Shown piece after piece: positions 46,101 through 56,291 of a stretch of DNA of 64,000 nucleotides (within the stretch, counting starts at the first letter, position 1; every line of letters begins with the position of its first letter). Source of the stretch: Paragordius varius (Eukaryota; Nematomorpha); the NCBI GenBank assembly GCA_964247055.1, contig OZ176051.1:9176001-9240000 (forward strand), written 5' to 3'. The position numbers and the translations under genes are program-made. The notes beneath the pieces are model-generated. The model made no database searches, was not told the DNA's origin, and saw only the letters and a list, made by a program, of their open reading frames with translations.

Positions 46101-48120
46101 AATAGACAATCATTTAACATTTTTATCTAATGAGATAATATTCAGATTTTCAAGAATTAAGAAATATAAAAATTGCTTAAAACTCTTTGAAAATCCATGG
46201 CATATGGATAGACCCAATATTAAGCAACTTGAGCATTTCGGTTTTGATCAGGCTCATAACATTGAAGAATTCGTAGATTTTACAAATGATTTTATTCGGA
46301 GACTATTAAGGAGAATCCATAGAGAAGAAAGATATGTATAGTTTTGGCAGATGTGCCACATAAATATGAAAATATAAAAAAATGTGCTCAAGTTATCCTA
46401 ACTGATTTTCCCTCAACTTACACGTGTGAGATGGCATATTTAAAAATGAAGTGTGTTAAGAATACACACAGAAATCGCTTAACCGATGATCATATACCAC
46501 GTATTAAGATTGGCCTGTCATGAGGCGAAACCAAATTTGTCAAAAATTATTGGTTAATATCTAAATAAATGTTGTTATCATATTTTAATTTTTTTAACTA
46601 AATGATGCAAAACGAGTTTTTAGCTGGATTTACATGCGATCCGCAAAAAAATTCATTGTGCCGATTTAGATTATAAATATGTGCATATGTTTCAAAGAGC
46701 TATGGAATAGCCTTATATAAGGTTTATGGCCCTCGAAAAAAAAATATATTTTATTTGCCCGTCAAATTTTTTTGGTGAGTACCACTGCTGTATAATAATG
46801 AGCCTTTTTGAACAGCCTATCAATAATTAACATATGATATATAAAATAATTATACTGTTATACTTGTTTGTAAAGTAATGACGTTCAAAGTTATCATTTA
46901 ACAAATCAAAAGCTTCTTGTTCTGAATTAGGCGGACTGCATGCGTCAACCATGGCACATCCAAACCCATTTTTATCTTCGTAATGTATCAAAGGGACTTC
47001 CCATAAACCTCAATATAAAACAAAAATTGTAGGTTGATAGAAATTACAAATTAATTGTATATGCGTTATATTTTCAAAAAAGCACATTATCACTGTTTTT
47101 TGTAAAAATGTAAGGTATTTTGGCAGATTTTTTAATTTAAAAAAATCAACGCCTAATTATAATGAGTAATAGATGACTTGAGTAATATGACATTAAATTT
47201 ATTATCATAAAAAGGCAATGCTGCATGCGGCCCGGGGCCTCGCTTTAAGTACCAGTGCTTTACAGTTCATACCATTAAATACCTGGAAAAGAGGTTTGAG
47301 GACAAGGTGGAATATTACATCTTTCTCGCATTTTAAAATCAAGCGTAAAGGGCCATTGAGGAGGCCTTGTAAGTTTGGATGTTATGGAAGAATCCCATTT
47401 AAATCCATAATCTGTGAGCATTTTAAAATAGGCATCTCCTCCAATCTTTCATATAACATAATTTTAAGAATAGAAAAATACATTGGAAGTTGCATGGAAA
47501 GTAGAAAAAATTATTTGTTGTATACTTGAAGAAATGGAGCTCGTGCACCAATTATTTTTTCCCTAGGGATGTTTGCCAAATCAATCAAAATTTCCTTTTG
47601 TCCAGCCATTTCTTCAATCCAATCTTCGTACGTAGCGTTGGCCCACCAAGTTTGAGGTACTCGGTGACTTAAAAACCAATAAAATTTATTTTATTATTTA
47701 TATATAAGTAATTAATTATCGGCAGAAATCATTCATTTACCTTATAGTGTGTGAGGCTATTTCATGGCCTTTCGTGTACCATTCCTCCACCATTTGATAA
47801 TTAGTGTATTCATGACTAACAAAGAAGGTAGTTGATATAGGGCACCCATTTGGATTTTTTCGCCCATAGATTAGCGCTCTGTATTCCTCATTGTTGGGTG
47901 AGGTGACCGAATCATCGAATGAAATAGTAACTATTTGTGGTACATCATCTAAGCTTGCAAAGTTGTTGCCAGCTTCCAGCAAATCAATGGATCCTGAACA
48001 TTTGCAAAACGGTAGTTTGCAGAATTCCGTCGAACACACTAAGGCAGAAGTTGACATTCGCATCATTGTCAGCACTGACCACAAAAGGATGAAGGGTATA
48101 GAAAAGTGGCGATGAACCAT
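38812..48120 (-). CDS. Chitin deacetylase with long low-complexity tail (CDA5-like), nine exons
   Basis: Secreted enzyme of the polysaccharide deacetylase (NodB) family that removes acetyl groups from cuticle or tracheal chitin. The nine exons listed separately join in phase (380+142+163+145+167+100+416+1302+1352 bases) into 1388 codons and a stop. Residues 1-26 form a signal peptide. Catalytic motifs are TISFDD (65-70, metal and base Asp), HTISH (124-128, metal His pair), RAPFLQ (169-174), KWDSSI (190-195) and FFHPMWF (283-289). A Cys-rich end (CSPCPKSYPWYGNPYGE, about 371-387) closes the conserved part. Residues about 390-1388 are basic, Asn/Lys/Ser/Thr-rich and without a known domain. No chitin-binding or LDLa domain precedes the catalytic one. 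The long tail resembles insect CDA5, while the lack of extra domains recalls the short group V enzymes. I favour CDA5-like. Confidence 0.85.
40164..41119 (-). other. Intron 8 of the chitin deacetylase gene with a TTAA-type element
   Basis: About 40420-40880 matches family D in reverse (CCTTTTCACTTTTTTGTCC, ATTGGGGTACAGAACTCGAT, ATGGCGGCGAAAAAGTTTG). A small open frame at 40638-40889 lies in the repeat and is not a gene. Confidence 0.55.
41120..42421 (-). CDS. Chitin deacetylase exon 8 (tail)
   Basis: Open for 434 codons. Acceptor TATATTTAG joins in phase as RNKQNLKADASHGFMSKLGN. Composition is rich in Lys, Asn, Ser and Thr, with few hydrophobic blocks and no cysteines that I can see. A consensus donor GTAAGT (41114-41119) ends it before the in-frame stop at 41103. 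The length of the frame in this AT-rich DNA, against the many stops in the introns, is strong evidence of coding. Confidence 0.8.
42422..42473 (-). other. 52-bp intron of the chitin deacetylase gene
   Basis: Between GTAATAATTT and TATATTTAG. Retaining it gives a stop codon after eight further residues (NFKNN end), while splicing adds about 880 residues. Retention and removal would therefore make two quite different proteins. Confidence 0.55.
42474..42889 (-). CDS. Chitin deacetylase exon 7 (end of conserved part, start of tail)
   Basis: Acceptor AATTAG. Reads YVRTCSPCPKSYPWYGNPYG, ending the conserved part, then moves into polar text (NHGGNSLASFLNQKKSLNH and onward). The frame could stop at 42451, giving a short isoform of about 509 residues. 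A donor at GAT-A/GTAATA allows splicing over a 52-bp intron into exon 8 in the correct phase. Confidence 0.78.
43094..43386. mobile_element. Short non-autonomous hAT element in intron 6
   Basis: The inverted ends are CAGGGGTGTCCAGCC and TGTTGGACACCCCTG. Inside both ends are GGCC-rich words (GGCTGGCCACATC, CGAAGGGCCGCG). No clean 8-bp duplication is visible; CTAAA occurs on both sides. It ends about 35 bases from the exon 6 donor. Members with the same left end occur at 19817 and 59873. Confidence 0.7.
43420..43519 (-). CDS. Chitin deacetylase exon 6
   Basis: Acceptor AAAAAG. Reads DKFRPWSCQEELPNLRCVSQ then KVNVCTYFTEYGY, which corresponds to the PWxC segment after the catalytic domain. A different frame over the same bases is longer but not phase-compatible with the neighbours. 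Donor AG/GTAATA, phase 2. Confidence 0.82.
43610..43776 (-). CDS. Chitin deacetylase exon 5
   Basis: Acceptor ATATAG. Reads KAPFPMFFHPMWFYIPHYRT then GLRKFLEKLSTLKDVYILSI and SKALEWIKRPTALNEL. It contains the last catalytic His (residue 285). Donor G/GTATTA, phase 1. Confidence 0.88.
43777..44893 (-). other. Intron 4, left part, no other feature
   Basis: Plain A/T-rich intron sequence between exon 5 and the hAT insertion. No coding region or repeat is recognised. Confidence 0.4.
44894..46787 (+). mobile_element. hAT transposon with ZBED-like transposase remains, in intron 4
   Basis: The ends are CAGTGGTACTCAAA and its complement (TTTGGTGAGTACCACTG), with perfect 8-bp duplications CTGTATAA (44886-44893 and 46788-46795). 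It lies on the strand opposite to the host gene. A transposase reading frame begins at 45364 (MTSNVKKRKLSDENLSFKKE, then a BED-type CLIC zinc-finger start). It continues in other frames with STCARRIEDMFKYIFNN and SINIDFSTDISSTPQYALF, and ends with the hAT dimerisation region (STYTCEMAYLKMKCVKNTH, about 46410-46500). This order matches the ZBED5/GTF2IRD2-like hAT group. The frame is broken several times, so the copy is dead. Confidence 0.88.
45716..46027 (+). pseudogene. Central part of the hAT transposase remnant
   Basis: This is the longest surviving frame of the element above, 103 codons: RPIKKLQLSDSTCARRIEDM and NIDFSTDISSTPQYALFVRY. The ARRIED and ST-DIS words are the conserved start of the catalytic domain in ZBED5-type hAT proteins. 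Flanking parts of the protein are in other frames. Confidence 0.75.
46864..47008 (-). CDS. Chitin deacetylase exon 4
   Basis: Acceptor TTGAG; completes Gly and reads LWEVPLIHYEDKNGFGCAMV then DACSPPNSEQEAFDLLNDNF and ERHYFTN. The GLWEVP and MVDACSPP-type words are family hallmarks. Donor AA/GTATAA, phase 2. The neighbouring intron holds the 1.9-kb hAT element, whose edge is only about 70 bases from this donor. Confidence 0.88.
47212..47256. mobile_element. Solo end of a hAT element in intron 3
   Basis: GCGGCCCGGGGCCTCGCTTT followed by AAGTACCAGTG is the reverse complement of the CAGTGGTACTCAAACCGCGG start of the element at 44894. Only this end remains. It lies about 27 bases from the exon 3 donor, within a 274-bp intron. 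Confidence 0.55.
47283..47445 (-). CDS. Chitin deacetylase exon 3
   Basis: Acceptor GAAAG/ATTGGA. Reads IGGDAYFKMLTDYGFKWDSS then ITSKLTRPPQWPFTLDFKM and CNIPPCPQTSFP, with two cysteines close together as in insect CDAs. Donor CAG/GTATTT, phase 1. An open frame on the opposite strand of this exon is a shadow. Confidence 0.88.
47526..47667 (-). CDS. Chitin deacetylase exon 2
   Basis: Acceptor ATAAG, and the frame continues as SHRVPQTWWANATYEDWIEE to GARAPFLQ. This completes the HTISH metal site and supplies the Arg-Pro motif. It ends on a whole codon at donor CAA/GTATAC. Confidence 0.88.
47741..48120 (-). CDS. Chitin deacetylase exon 1 (start codon, signal peptide)
   Basis: It starts with ATG at 48120. 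MVHRHFSIPFILLWSVLTMM is a good signal peptide. Then come CSTEFCKLPFCKCSG (the cysteine cluster before the catalytic domain in insect CDAs) and PQIVTISFDDSVTSP. It ends in phase 2 at donor AG/GTAAAT after GHEIASHTI. No in-frame upstream start or acceptor is needed, although a further upstream non-coding exon is possible. Confidence 0.88.
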
Positions 48121-49754
48121 ACCAATAATAGATAATTTGTTTAATTCTTTTTTTAAGCAAAGTAATATAAAACTGTTTTTTTCCGCATCAGAAATAAATT
48201 TTTAAATATCTAATAAACTTTCTACCATAACAACATTATTAACCTTAATTCATAACTATAGATTAAATATGTTTTACGTATATAATTATTTAAAAAGGGA
48301 TTAGCGCTAATCTAAAAACTTTGGCAATTACAATTTTTATTCTTTTATGTCAAAAAAATTGTGTCAACGTTATAGTAAAAATTGAAGGTGGTGTATGGAA
48401 AACTAGCGAAAAAAATGGATCTAAAATGCTGTGAATTTTTTAACCTTTCTGCTCTAAAAATTTTACAACGATTTATCAATTAAAAAATAGATAGTGCTAA
48501 CCTAATTTATGTATTACAAGGGCTACTTTTCTAAAAAATGCCCTAAAATTCTCTAAGTAAAATTAAATTTAAATATTTTTGAAATAAAATTAGTAGATGA
48601 TTAATTTAATTAAAATTTTTATAGTTAGAGGATAAAATTTTGAGTTATTGAAACTTCAATACTCCCATTATTTTTAAAAATTGTTACACAAAGCAGCATA
48701 TTCATGGAATAGTATTATATGTGTTAATTCATACTAAATTATACATTATTTTTGATTTTAATTTATAAATCTATATAAACATGTGATCATGGTCCACAAC
48801 ATTGAATTTATTTGTCCTTGTAAAACACATAGCCGCACAAATTATGTCATCAAAATCAAATATTTAAAAATATCATTCAGATACAATAGTCGGCTTAAAA
48901 ATTTGGAAATGGTAGAAAATCCGCACTAAAGCTTCCATAATAGATATATTTTAAACTAAACAGGAGACCTTGTTAAAGACTAATGGTTTTGATACGGTTG
49001 AAACCAAAACCAGTTTCTATTTATTTTGTTTGATATTCATTTTTAAATGATATTTATGAACTTTTTCAAAGTTTTACCATAAAAATTCTTACCCATTAAT
49101 TTACTCATATATCCCAAACGAAAATAATAATTATTATATAGAATATAAAAATTTTTATGATAAAATTTTGATTGTAAATTGTATCTTAGCAGCTCCATGG
49201 CTCCTCGTTAAAACCGGTGTGGCGGATGTTGGCCAAATTCCATATTTTGCTGCATCTCCAAAATAATGGGCCACGGGGCAAAAAAATCGCACATTCGTTT
49301 ATATCAGGGCTTTTTAAACTTTTCTACTTCCCGACCCGATTTATGATTGCGAGTTTCTTAACGACTCCAACAAATATATAAGATCTTCTGATTCATAGTA
49401 AATTTATACAAGATATTATAATGATCGGAATAGAAATGCTGGTATAAACAGTCTTTCCGAACCATAGATATATAACTTCACTATTTTTTCCGGAGATAAA
49501 TATGAGTTCCGATGATGATTTTTTGGATATATAACGATTATTTATATATTGATTTAAAAATATATGGTGTGTGAATTTATTTCTTTAAAAAATTTTTTGG
49601 ATTAAAATATATGGCACTTAAATTGGAATGTCTACCCAAAACAACGGATTAAAAACGGTTTGATGGAAATGATTAAATTAATTATAAATTGTTTATAAAT
49701 ATATATTGCAGCAAGCACTCTGTTTCTGATTGGTTTTAAGCGTCATTATATTTT
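48121..49754. other. Upstream of the chitin deacetylase gene; no gene
   Basis: No further coding exon is found. A hAT-type left end (CAGGGCTTTTTAAACTTTTC, then CCCGACCCG) lies at 49306 without a partner. 49190-49290 is GC-richer but has no open frame. Promoter elements cannot be told from background TATA words in this composition. Confidence 0.35.
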
Positions 49755-51295
49755 AGTTGTGTTAAAGAAACATGTATACTCTACCTTTTGGGCTAATTTT
49801 ATATAGCGATTTGAAATTTGTATATTTTAAAAAGTAAGGTATTAAGCTAAATTTAAAATATACTTTCTTTAGTCTTTTAGGTTATGCTAATTTTTTTTAA
49901 AATGTAATATTGCAGGGGTGGCCAAACGGTCCGACCGCTAGATTCTAAAACCTGACCGCCCTAAAATTTTTGAAAAAATGTAAAAAATATTTTTGCATAT
50001 AATTTTTTTCCCACAAAATTATAATATTTCATTTTTATATTGTGTTTAAAATTTACTTGTTAACATATTTAACTAAATTTATTTTATTCATATCAATGTA
50101 TAATTTTAAAACTTATAATCAATTGTCAATTCCTCTAAAATATTTAAATTTAGTAAAAAAACAGAAACAGGTATCCTTTAAATTTATATTTTAGATAAAA
50201 CATTTAAGCTAGATAATTAATCCATTGAAAAGGATACTACAACGTATCGAAAATCTTGCATATAGTTTTTAATAAGTTTTACGAGAATTTAAATTATTAT
50301 TTTAAGCTAAAATATATCGTTATAGAAATGAATGGAAGAATTTTTCTCTAATGAATGATAAATCTACTTGTTTGATATATTCCCATTGCCTAAAAACGCA
50401 AATGTTCCAAGACTTACTATGCCTAATAAGAACTATCACAGCTATTGAAAGAGCAACTAAATGCGCACAAACTACATTGTAAATACAGCAAATATCAAAA
50501 AAAATTACATAATGCAACTTACAAAATATCTGAAATCCTAATAAAAACAACTTTCAGCACGGAGAAATTCGGAAAATGCTTATATTAATTGTGATGTGCT
50601 GTTCAATTATGAAAACAAAATGAATATTATGGAATCGATATTTTTATCCCTATCATTGTAAATTTAATAAAACAAATAATGTTGATGTTTTGGTTTATGT
50701 ACTGATTGTGGAAACCAAAAGTCTTCTGAATCAACATTATTTATTTGATAAAACTCAGATTATATAAAAAAACTAATGAATATAAATTTTTCGTAATATT
50801 TATTTTAAAATGGCCTGTGATAGTAATTTTACTCTGCAAATAGAGATATTTGCATAATCTGCGTTGAAGTGTTTAATAAACCTTTTAATACATAATATTC
50901 ATACGTGCCCGTGTAAAATTTTCTCCCTACCGCTGTAATAATAAAATCATTATCAAACTTTTTTAGCGCCATTGTTTCGATTAATCTTTTACCTCGCTAG
51001 ATAAAATGATAGTTAGCTTTAAAAAGCGTTTAGGCTACATTTTACCAGCAAAAACTTGATAATATTGATTTAAATATCAGCTGTTTGTTTCAATCGTATT
51101 TTGAAGCTGTCCCAATTTTGGCCCCTAGAAGTCGCAAAACAAATATAAGCTTTTATAATTAATACATGCGATGCGTGACAATTAAATTTAAATTTTCTGT
51201 GGTTTAATTACGAAATTGAGCTCTGGAATATATAATTCCAAAAGGTAAACTTGGACAAAAAAGTGAAAAGGTAATAAAGTGTCAATCATATTACA
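49755..51295. mobile_element. Family D element split by a hAT insertion
   Basis: 49755-49912 and 50933-51295 together follow the intact copy at 54767-55294 (CTTTCTTTAGTCTTTTAGGT, then TTTTTTTAAAAT on the left; TTATCAAACTTTTTTAGCGC, GCTGTTTGTTTCA and GAAATTGAGCTCTGGAATAT on the right). The break coincides with the ends of the hAT element. Confidence 0.65.
49913..50932. mobile_element. hAT element inserted into family D
   Basis: The left end is GCAGGGGTGGCCAAACGGTC with a CGACCGC-rich subterminal part. The right end is eroded (TTTTCTCCCTACCGCT). The flanks GTAATATT and GTAATAAT agree at 7 of 8 positions, fitting a hAT target duplication. 50640-50930 is shared with the remnant at 15520-15800. 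No convincing transposase; open frames of about 76 codons on the minus strand (50320-50550) are not recognised. Confidence 0.65.
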
Positions 51296-51355
51296 GATCA
51301 ATCATATTCCATAAGATACTTTTAACTTCAAAGCTCTGGAAAACCCTGTTTGTTA

Positions 51356-53269
51356 CAGTGGCGGAACTATAAATTGTGAACTCTCCCGCAAAATTTAATA
51401 CTGGCCCCCCTACCCCTAAAATCGTTTGCAATTATCTTTTCACCTGGCGCATCACTTAGATTTGTAAAGATATATTATATTTAAAAATGATAATATTTAC
51501 ATTATTGGCATCCTGAATCTAAAAGTTTTGCGTTCCTGGAATTATTATATATGATGGCTAGTACCCACCCGCCCACCGCCGATTCCTCAGTCTTAACGTT
51601 CATTTTTAATAAATAACCTATTAAGAGCATGTATTAATCAGCAAATCATCATTTAAAATTTCGTCTTCTCGATGTTGCGTGAGCAAATTTTCTAATTATA
51701 TCCTATCCATTTGATCCGCCATCTCCGCTTCGATTGCGGGTAATGATTTGCTCAATTTTTTTTCAGCCATCGTGCTTCTAATATAATGTTCAATTATTTT
51801 TAACTTTGAGAATGAACGTTCCGCTGTAGCATCCGTAATTGGTAAAGTCTAAAACAATAATGCTGTTATAACTTCATCACAACTGGCTGTAGCTGTTGGG
51901 TATATAATAATTATTAGCTATAATTGCCTGGCTTTGTTAATTTGAGCGATCTCATGCTTAAGCGAATTAGAAACTGAGACTATTTGAATAGGAAAATATT
52001 CACTCAAATCGTTTGGATAATTAATTATTAATATTTTGGCTGAATTGATAATTTCCACTCATTTTGGCTAACTTTGATAGAAGAATTGAAATTTACTAAT
52101 TAAATGGAATATGAATGTGCGGACCGCCAAGATTTTTAAAATTTTGAGAATGACCCGCTAAAACTGCCGACCCCTATTTTAGTGTGTTGTAAAAGTTTAT
52201 TAAAAATTTTATGTTTTAGAACTAAAAATAAATTTAAAAATAACATGCATCAAAGATTAAAAACATTATCAAAATAATGAACATTAATGTATACCAGCTA
52301 TATTGGCCAATTCACTTTACAGTAAAGTATGTGAAATATCAATCATTCTGTAAAATTTAATGAATATCTTCACGATGTATGCACGGAAAAACATTGTTTA
52401 CAAAATTATTGTTATTTTTTATACTTTGCTGTAATATGAATTGGACAACATAAATGTGAGTTGGCCTGCATCAAATTGCATATTATATTATCAAAATATA
52501 AATCGAGATTACTTGTTAGATGATATTGTTATGATGAATGTTTTTCTTTTTTCCCTCCTTTTTTTCACTATTAAAACTGCCAGAAATTAATGAAGAAACA
52601 AACAATTTCATTATGGCTAAAATGTAATGGATAATAATCAAATTACTTAATAATATTTAAATTTACATGAACCCATTTCCTCATAAAAAATATGTAAATT
52701 GTCTTTCGCACTACATTAAAAACAAAATATATTTTTGCGCTATATGAATATATTATTGCAAATGAGATTTTATTTGTAATTAACAGATGCAAAAAAATTA
52801 AATCTGTCAAAATTTTGTGAATTTTCATAAAACTATAATACCATAATATGTTATAACAAAATAATTTAGGACTTGAAAATTTATAAGCTTCACCTAATTT
52901 TTGGTGGCAACATTCTATACTCATTTATTTGTTTTTTAACTATTTTCACTTTTTTAAGGTGTTAACTGGAGATATAAGAGTGTTTATTAATTATCAACTT
53001 ATAATAAAACCGCTTATTGAGATAGTGAAAAAATGCATTTTTTCGCTTTTTCTTCTTCGCTCAATAACAATTCTCTTTATTCTTTGCCAATATACTTTCA
53101 ACAGGCAATCATTAGTTACATATGGGTAAATAAAAATAATAAATTTTAGGCCCACCGCAAAATAGAAAGGGGGCTTAAAATTGATATAAGAAATAAAAAA
53201 GGGCCCCTGTTTTAGCTTTGGGCCCCCCGCCCGAAATGCTCCCCCTAGCTCCCCGTAGTTTCGCCACTG
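51356..53269 (-). mobile_element. hAT transposon with C-terminal transposase remains
   Basis: The ends are CAGTGGCGGAACTA and TAGTTTCGCCACTG. The flanks GTTTGTTA and GTTAGTTA agree at 7 of 8. Both ends are rich in GGGGGCCC-type words. On the minus strand at about 51690-51860 a frame reads TLPITDATAERSFSKLKIIE then HYIRSTMAEKKLSKSLPAIE, a textbook hAT dimerisation domain. The rest of the transposase is missing or shifted. Around 52110-52180 a different hAT end (CCGCTAAAACTGCCGACCCC) seems to be embedded, so the element is itself a patchwork. Confidence 0.82.
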
Positions 53270-53899
53270 GTTAGTTAATAAATACGTAAAATACTTTATA
53301 ACTTTATGTGTAGGCTCCAAGGTGTCAAATTTTGCGTTCTAAAATAAGCTGATTTTACTTAGATTATTATATCAAATTTTATTATTTTAAATAAATGCCT
53401 ACAATATGAAAATTTTATTTTAAGAAAAGTTTTGTCAAAGAGATATTAATTCTTATGAAGCAAACATAGCAAAAACTTAATCTTATTGATTCAAATTAGC
53501 TATATGGTTTAATTGTTTTGATCCCTAATTGTATTAGAAGTTAACTGAAAAAATGAGGTTTATTTATCCAGTTGATAATTAAATTTAAATTAAAATACTC
53601 AAAACACTAATTATACAAATTGAGCTTTGGGATACTAGCCCAATACATCTCGGAAAAAATGTGAAAAGGTCATGACATATTTATATTTATATCGACAGAA
53701 AAATGGTTAAATTCGTACAATAAAGTTTCTTAATGCAAACATTTTCAAATTTCTCTATTATTACACAGCGTCCACAAAAAAACAACAAATAATATATATT
53801 CTTATGGGATAATGTTTTAGGATTTTCACTGCGCTTGTTTTAGTCCTTACGAATGAGTTATCACTAAAATTAATTATAAACTACAAAAGCCAAACAATA
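53270..53899. mobile_element. Family D right-end fragment and unannotated DNA
   Basis: 53540-53690 matches the right end of family D (ATTGAGCTTTGGGATACTAG, then GTGAAAAGGTCATGA). The remaining bases show nothing. Confidence 0.45.
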
Positions 53900-54720
53900 T
53901 TTTTAGAAATCTTATTTTTAGATGTGTGCTCCGAAAGTCCCAAATTTTTTGCCCTTCTAATATGGGCTAGTCCTCAACGCATATATGTCGGGCTTGCGCG
54001 ATAAAGATTTTAAATATATGAATTTTGATACCAATTAAAAATAATTTTAAAATAATGCCTACTTTTATAAAAATTTATTTTATAGAAAAATTTTTCTATG
54101 TACAAACTATTTAGAGGCATAATAAAAACGCTTCATATTAACACTTGTATATATAATTTGATGATTCTGAACCATTTTTACCCCGAAATTCGAATTTTCG
54201 TTGGTTTTTCATGTAAAAAAATCATTTTTTATGAAAATTTACCAAAATTTGAAAGGTTATACCAAATTCTGATATGATAGCTACGTTCAGCCATCGAAAA
54301 ATGCAGAAAAAGTTTTTTTAAGCTTAAATGTTATATTATACCGTTTTCATAATATGAAATACGCTTCATCAAAATTTTGCTTTAATTTGGAAAATGTATG
54401 TATGCATTTTAAATAAATATTTTTATTTGATCCCATAATTTATCATATTGAAAATTTTTATCGCACGATATAAGCCTTTTTGCGTTGATCTTAAGTCCAT
54501 TTAAGTAGAGCGTAAAAATTTGGGACTCCTTCAAAGCCCATATCTAATAACTAAAATTAATAAATATTGTTTTGCTTTATATAGGTATTATATTGCTACT
54601 CTTTTGGAATGATGCATTTAGCTCTGACCAAAATTGCTCAACAAAATGTAAATTTCGCCATGTGGATCCCTTACCACTTAAAGTGTAAGTACTTAAATGA
54701 ATCGTAAGCACCATGAGAAT
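53900..54720. mobile_element. Family B palindromic element
   Basis: The left arm (GATGTGTGCTCCGAAAGTCC, TATTTAGAGGCATAATAAAA) is followed by a spacer of about 190 bases (54150-54330) and a right arm (TATACCGTTTTCATAATATG, CGCACGATATAAGCC, TACCACTTAAAGTGTAAG). The arms are inverted copies with moderate divergence. The layout is the same as at 24480-25320. Confidence 0.65.
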
Positions 54721-54766
54721 ATTGTATTTATTTATCAGAATAGACATTTTATCAGGATATTTTTAA

Positions 54767-55294
54767 CACTCTATTATATTTGGGTAGTTTTATACCGCAA
54801 AGCCATTTAAAATTGAATATCAAAAGTAATTAAGGTATAAAGACGAATTTAAAATATGCTTTCTTTATTTTAGGTACATTATACAATTTTTTTTAAAAAT
54901 GAAAATTATAAAAAAATCCTCATCTCAAACTTTTTTGCCGCCATTTTTTTTCAATTAATATATTTTTGCTAATGCAACAGGCAAAAATGTTTATTATGGT
55001 TGGAAAATGTAAATAATTAATTTTATAAAGTTTCAGGCTATATTATAGCAAAAACTTGATATATTTTGATTTTAATATCAGCTGTTCATTTCAGTATTTT
55101 CGAGCTGTTCCATTTTGAGGCTAGAAGTCACAAAGCTGTAAAAATTTTAAGTGTTTTTATCTAATACATGAGAAAAATGTTTGATAATTTAATTATAACT
55201 AAAATAACAAACAAATAAGTAGTCTATACAAAATCGAGCTCTGGGATATAAAACTACCCCAAAATGTAGGACAAAAGTGAAAGGTTATCAAATG
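54767..55294. mobile_element. TTAA-type element, family D, intact copy
   Basis: TTAA lies on both sides (54763-54766 and 55295-55298). The left end is CACTCTATTATATTTGGGTA followed by GTTTTATACC. The right end contains the inverse (GGGATATAAAACTACCCC, 55243-55260) about 35 bases from the terminus. 528 bases, non-coding, probably moved by a TTAA-specific transposase supplied elsewhere. Other copies at 31665-33910 and 49755-51295 are split by later insertions. Confidence 0.65.
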
Positions 55295-55437
55295 TTAATT
55301 CCCTTTGGTCACGGTGCTTATAAATTGTAATATTTAAAAAATTTTACACAAATACGAACGTTTAAGTTGGCTAAGGTGATATAATTGTGCAGCATAATCG
55401 AATTACATAGAAAAAATGTTTTAATAAATCAAGCAAT

Positions 55438-55735
55438 TTATACCGTTTCAATCATGCTTCAAAATAGTATAAAGTACGGTTCCAACAGTTGTTAAATTTG
55501 TAAGCAAATCTATTCTTTTGATTTTTTTGTTGTCAAATTTCAGGATTCAAACATATATTTAATATCGGAAATTTTGCTACTTTTCAAAATTCGCCCTTTA
55601 TAGAGTCCAAAAATTTGAGTTCGGGGTCCTCATCTAAAAAAAAATTATAGTTTAAAATTGTCTTGTTTTCATATGTTATATTTTACTGATATTTGCGGAA
55701 TGAAGCATTTAACTTTCAACTTGCATGCAAGACAT
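55438..55735. mobile_element. Family B arm, single
   Basis: It starts TATACCGTTTCAATCATGCT and CAAAATAGTATAAAGTACGG. It runs to the border of the next TTAA element. Confidence 0.6.
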
Positions 55736-55738
55736 TAA

Positions 55739-56287
55739 TTTCAGTCCTTCGATTCTTAGGGTAGTTGGATACCCCAGGCCTGTTTAAAATTAAATTCTTA
55801 AAAAATATAGAAGGAATCGAAACCATGGCAAAATATTGCGCCTAACATTCATAAACAGTAATATATATAAAAATTTATTCAAAAATACTTGATAATTTTT
55901 TTAATGTAAGACCTAAAGGTAAAATTTTAGTTAATGTAACATATGTCCATTGGCTATATTCAATAAAAATACAAAATAAACCATTTTTCCTATTTCCATC
56001 AATGTTAGATGTAATTTAAATAAAAAAATCAGCTTTAATAATTTTAACGTTGGAATCAAATAAACACGATATTTTGCAAAATGTTTGTAAAATAAAAATG
56101 GCGTCCAAGTAGTGTGAGATGAAACTTTTTTTTCAAAACGAAATTTATTTAGATATTTTGGCTTTTTTATATAATTTTTATTAGGATAGAAGCACAAACT
56201 TAAATGGGACTGTTTCTTTTAGTAGTTTTTCAAAAATATTATTATAAATTTAGGGGGTATTTAGATACCCCAATTTAAATCGAAGTG
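55739..56287. mobile_element. TTAA-type element, family C, short copy
   Basis: TTAA at 55735-55738 and 56288-56291. Left: CCTTCGATTCTTAGGGTAGT followed by TGGATACCCC. Right: GGGGTATTTAGATACCCCAA followed by ATCGAAGTG. The interior carries the ATGGCGTCCAAGTAGTG block shared with 1-238. The open frame on the minus strand (55931-56197) lies inside and is not recognised. Confidence 0.65.
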
Positions 56288-56291
56288 TTAA

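Noticed and set aside
47218-47529. 103-codon plus-strand frame
   Set aside because: It is the opposite-strand shadow of chitin deacetylase exon 3.
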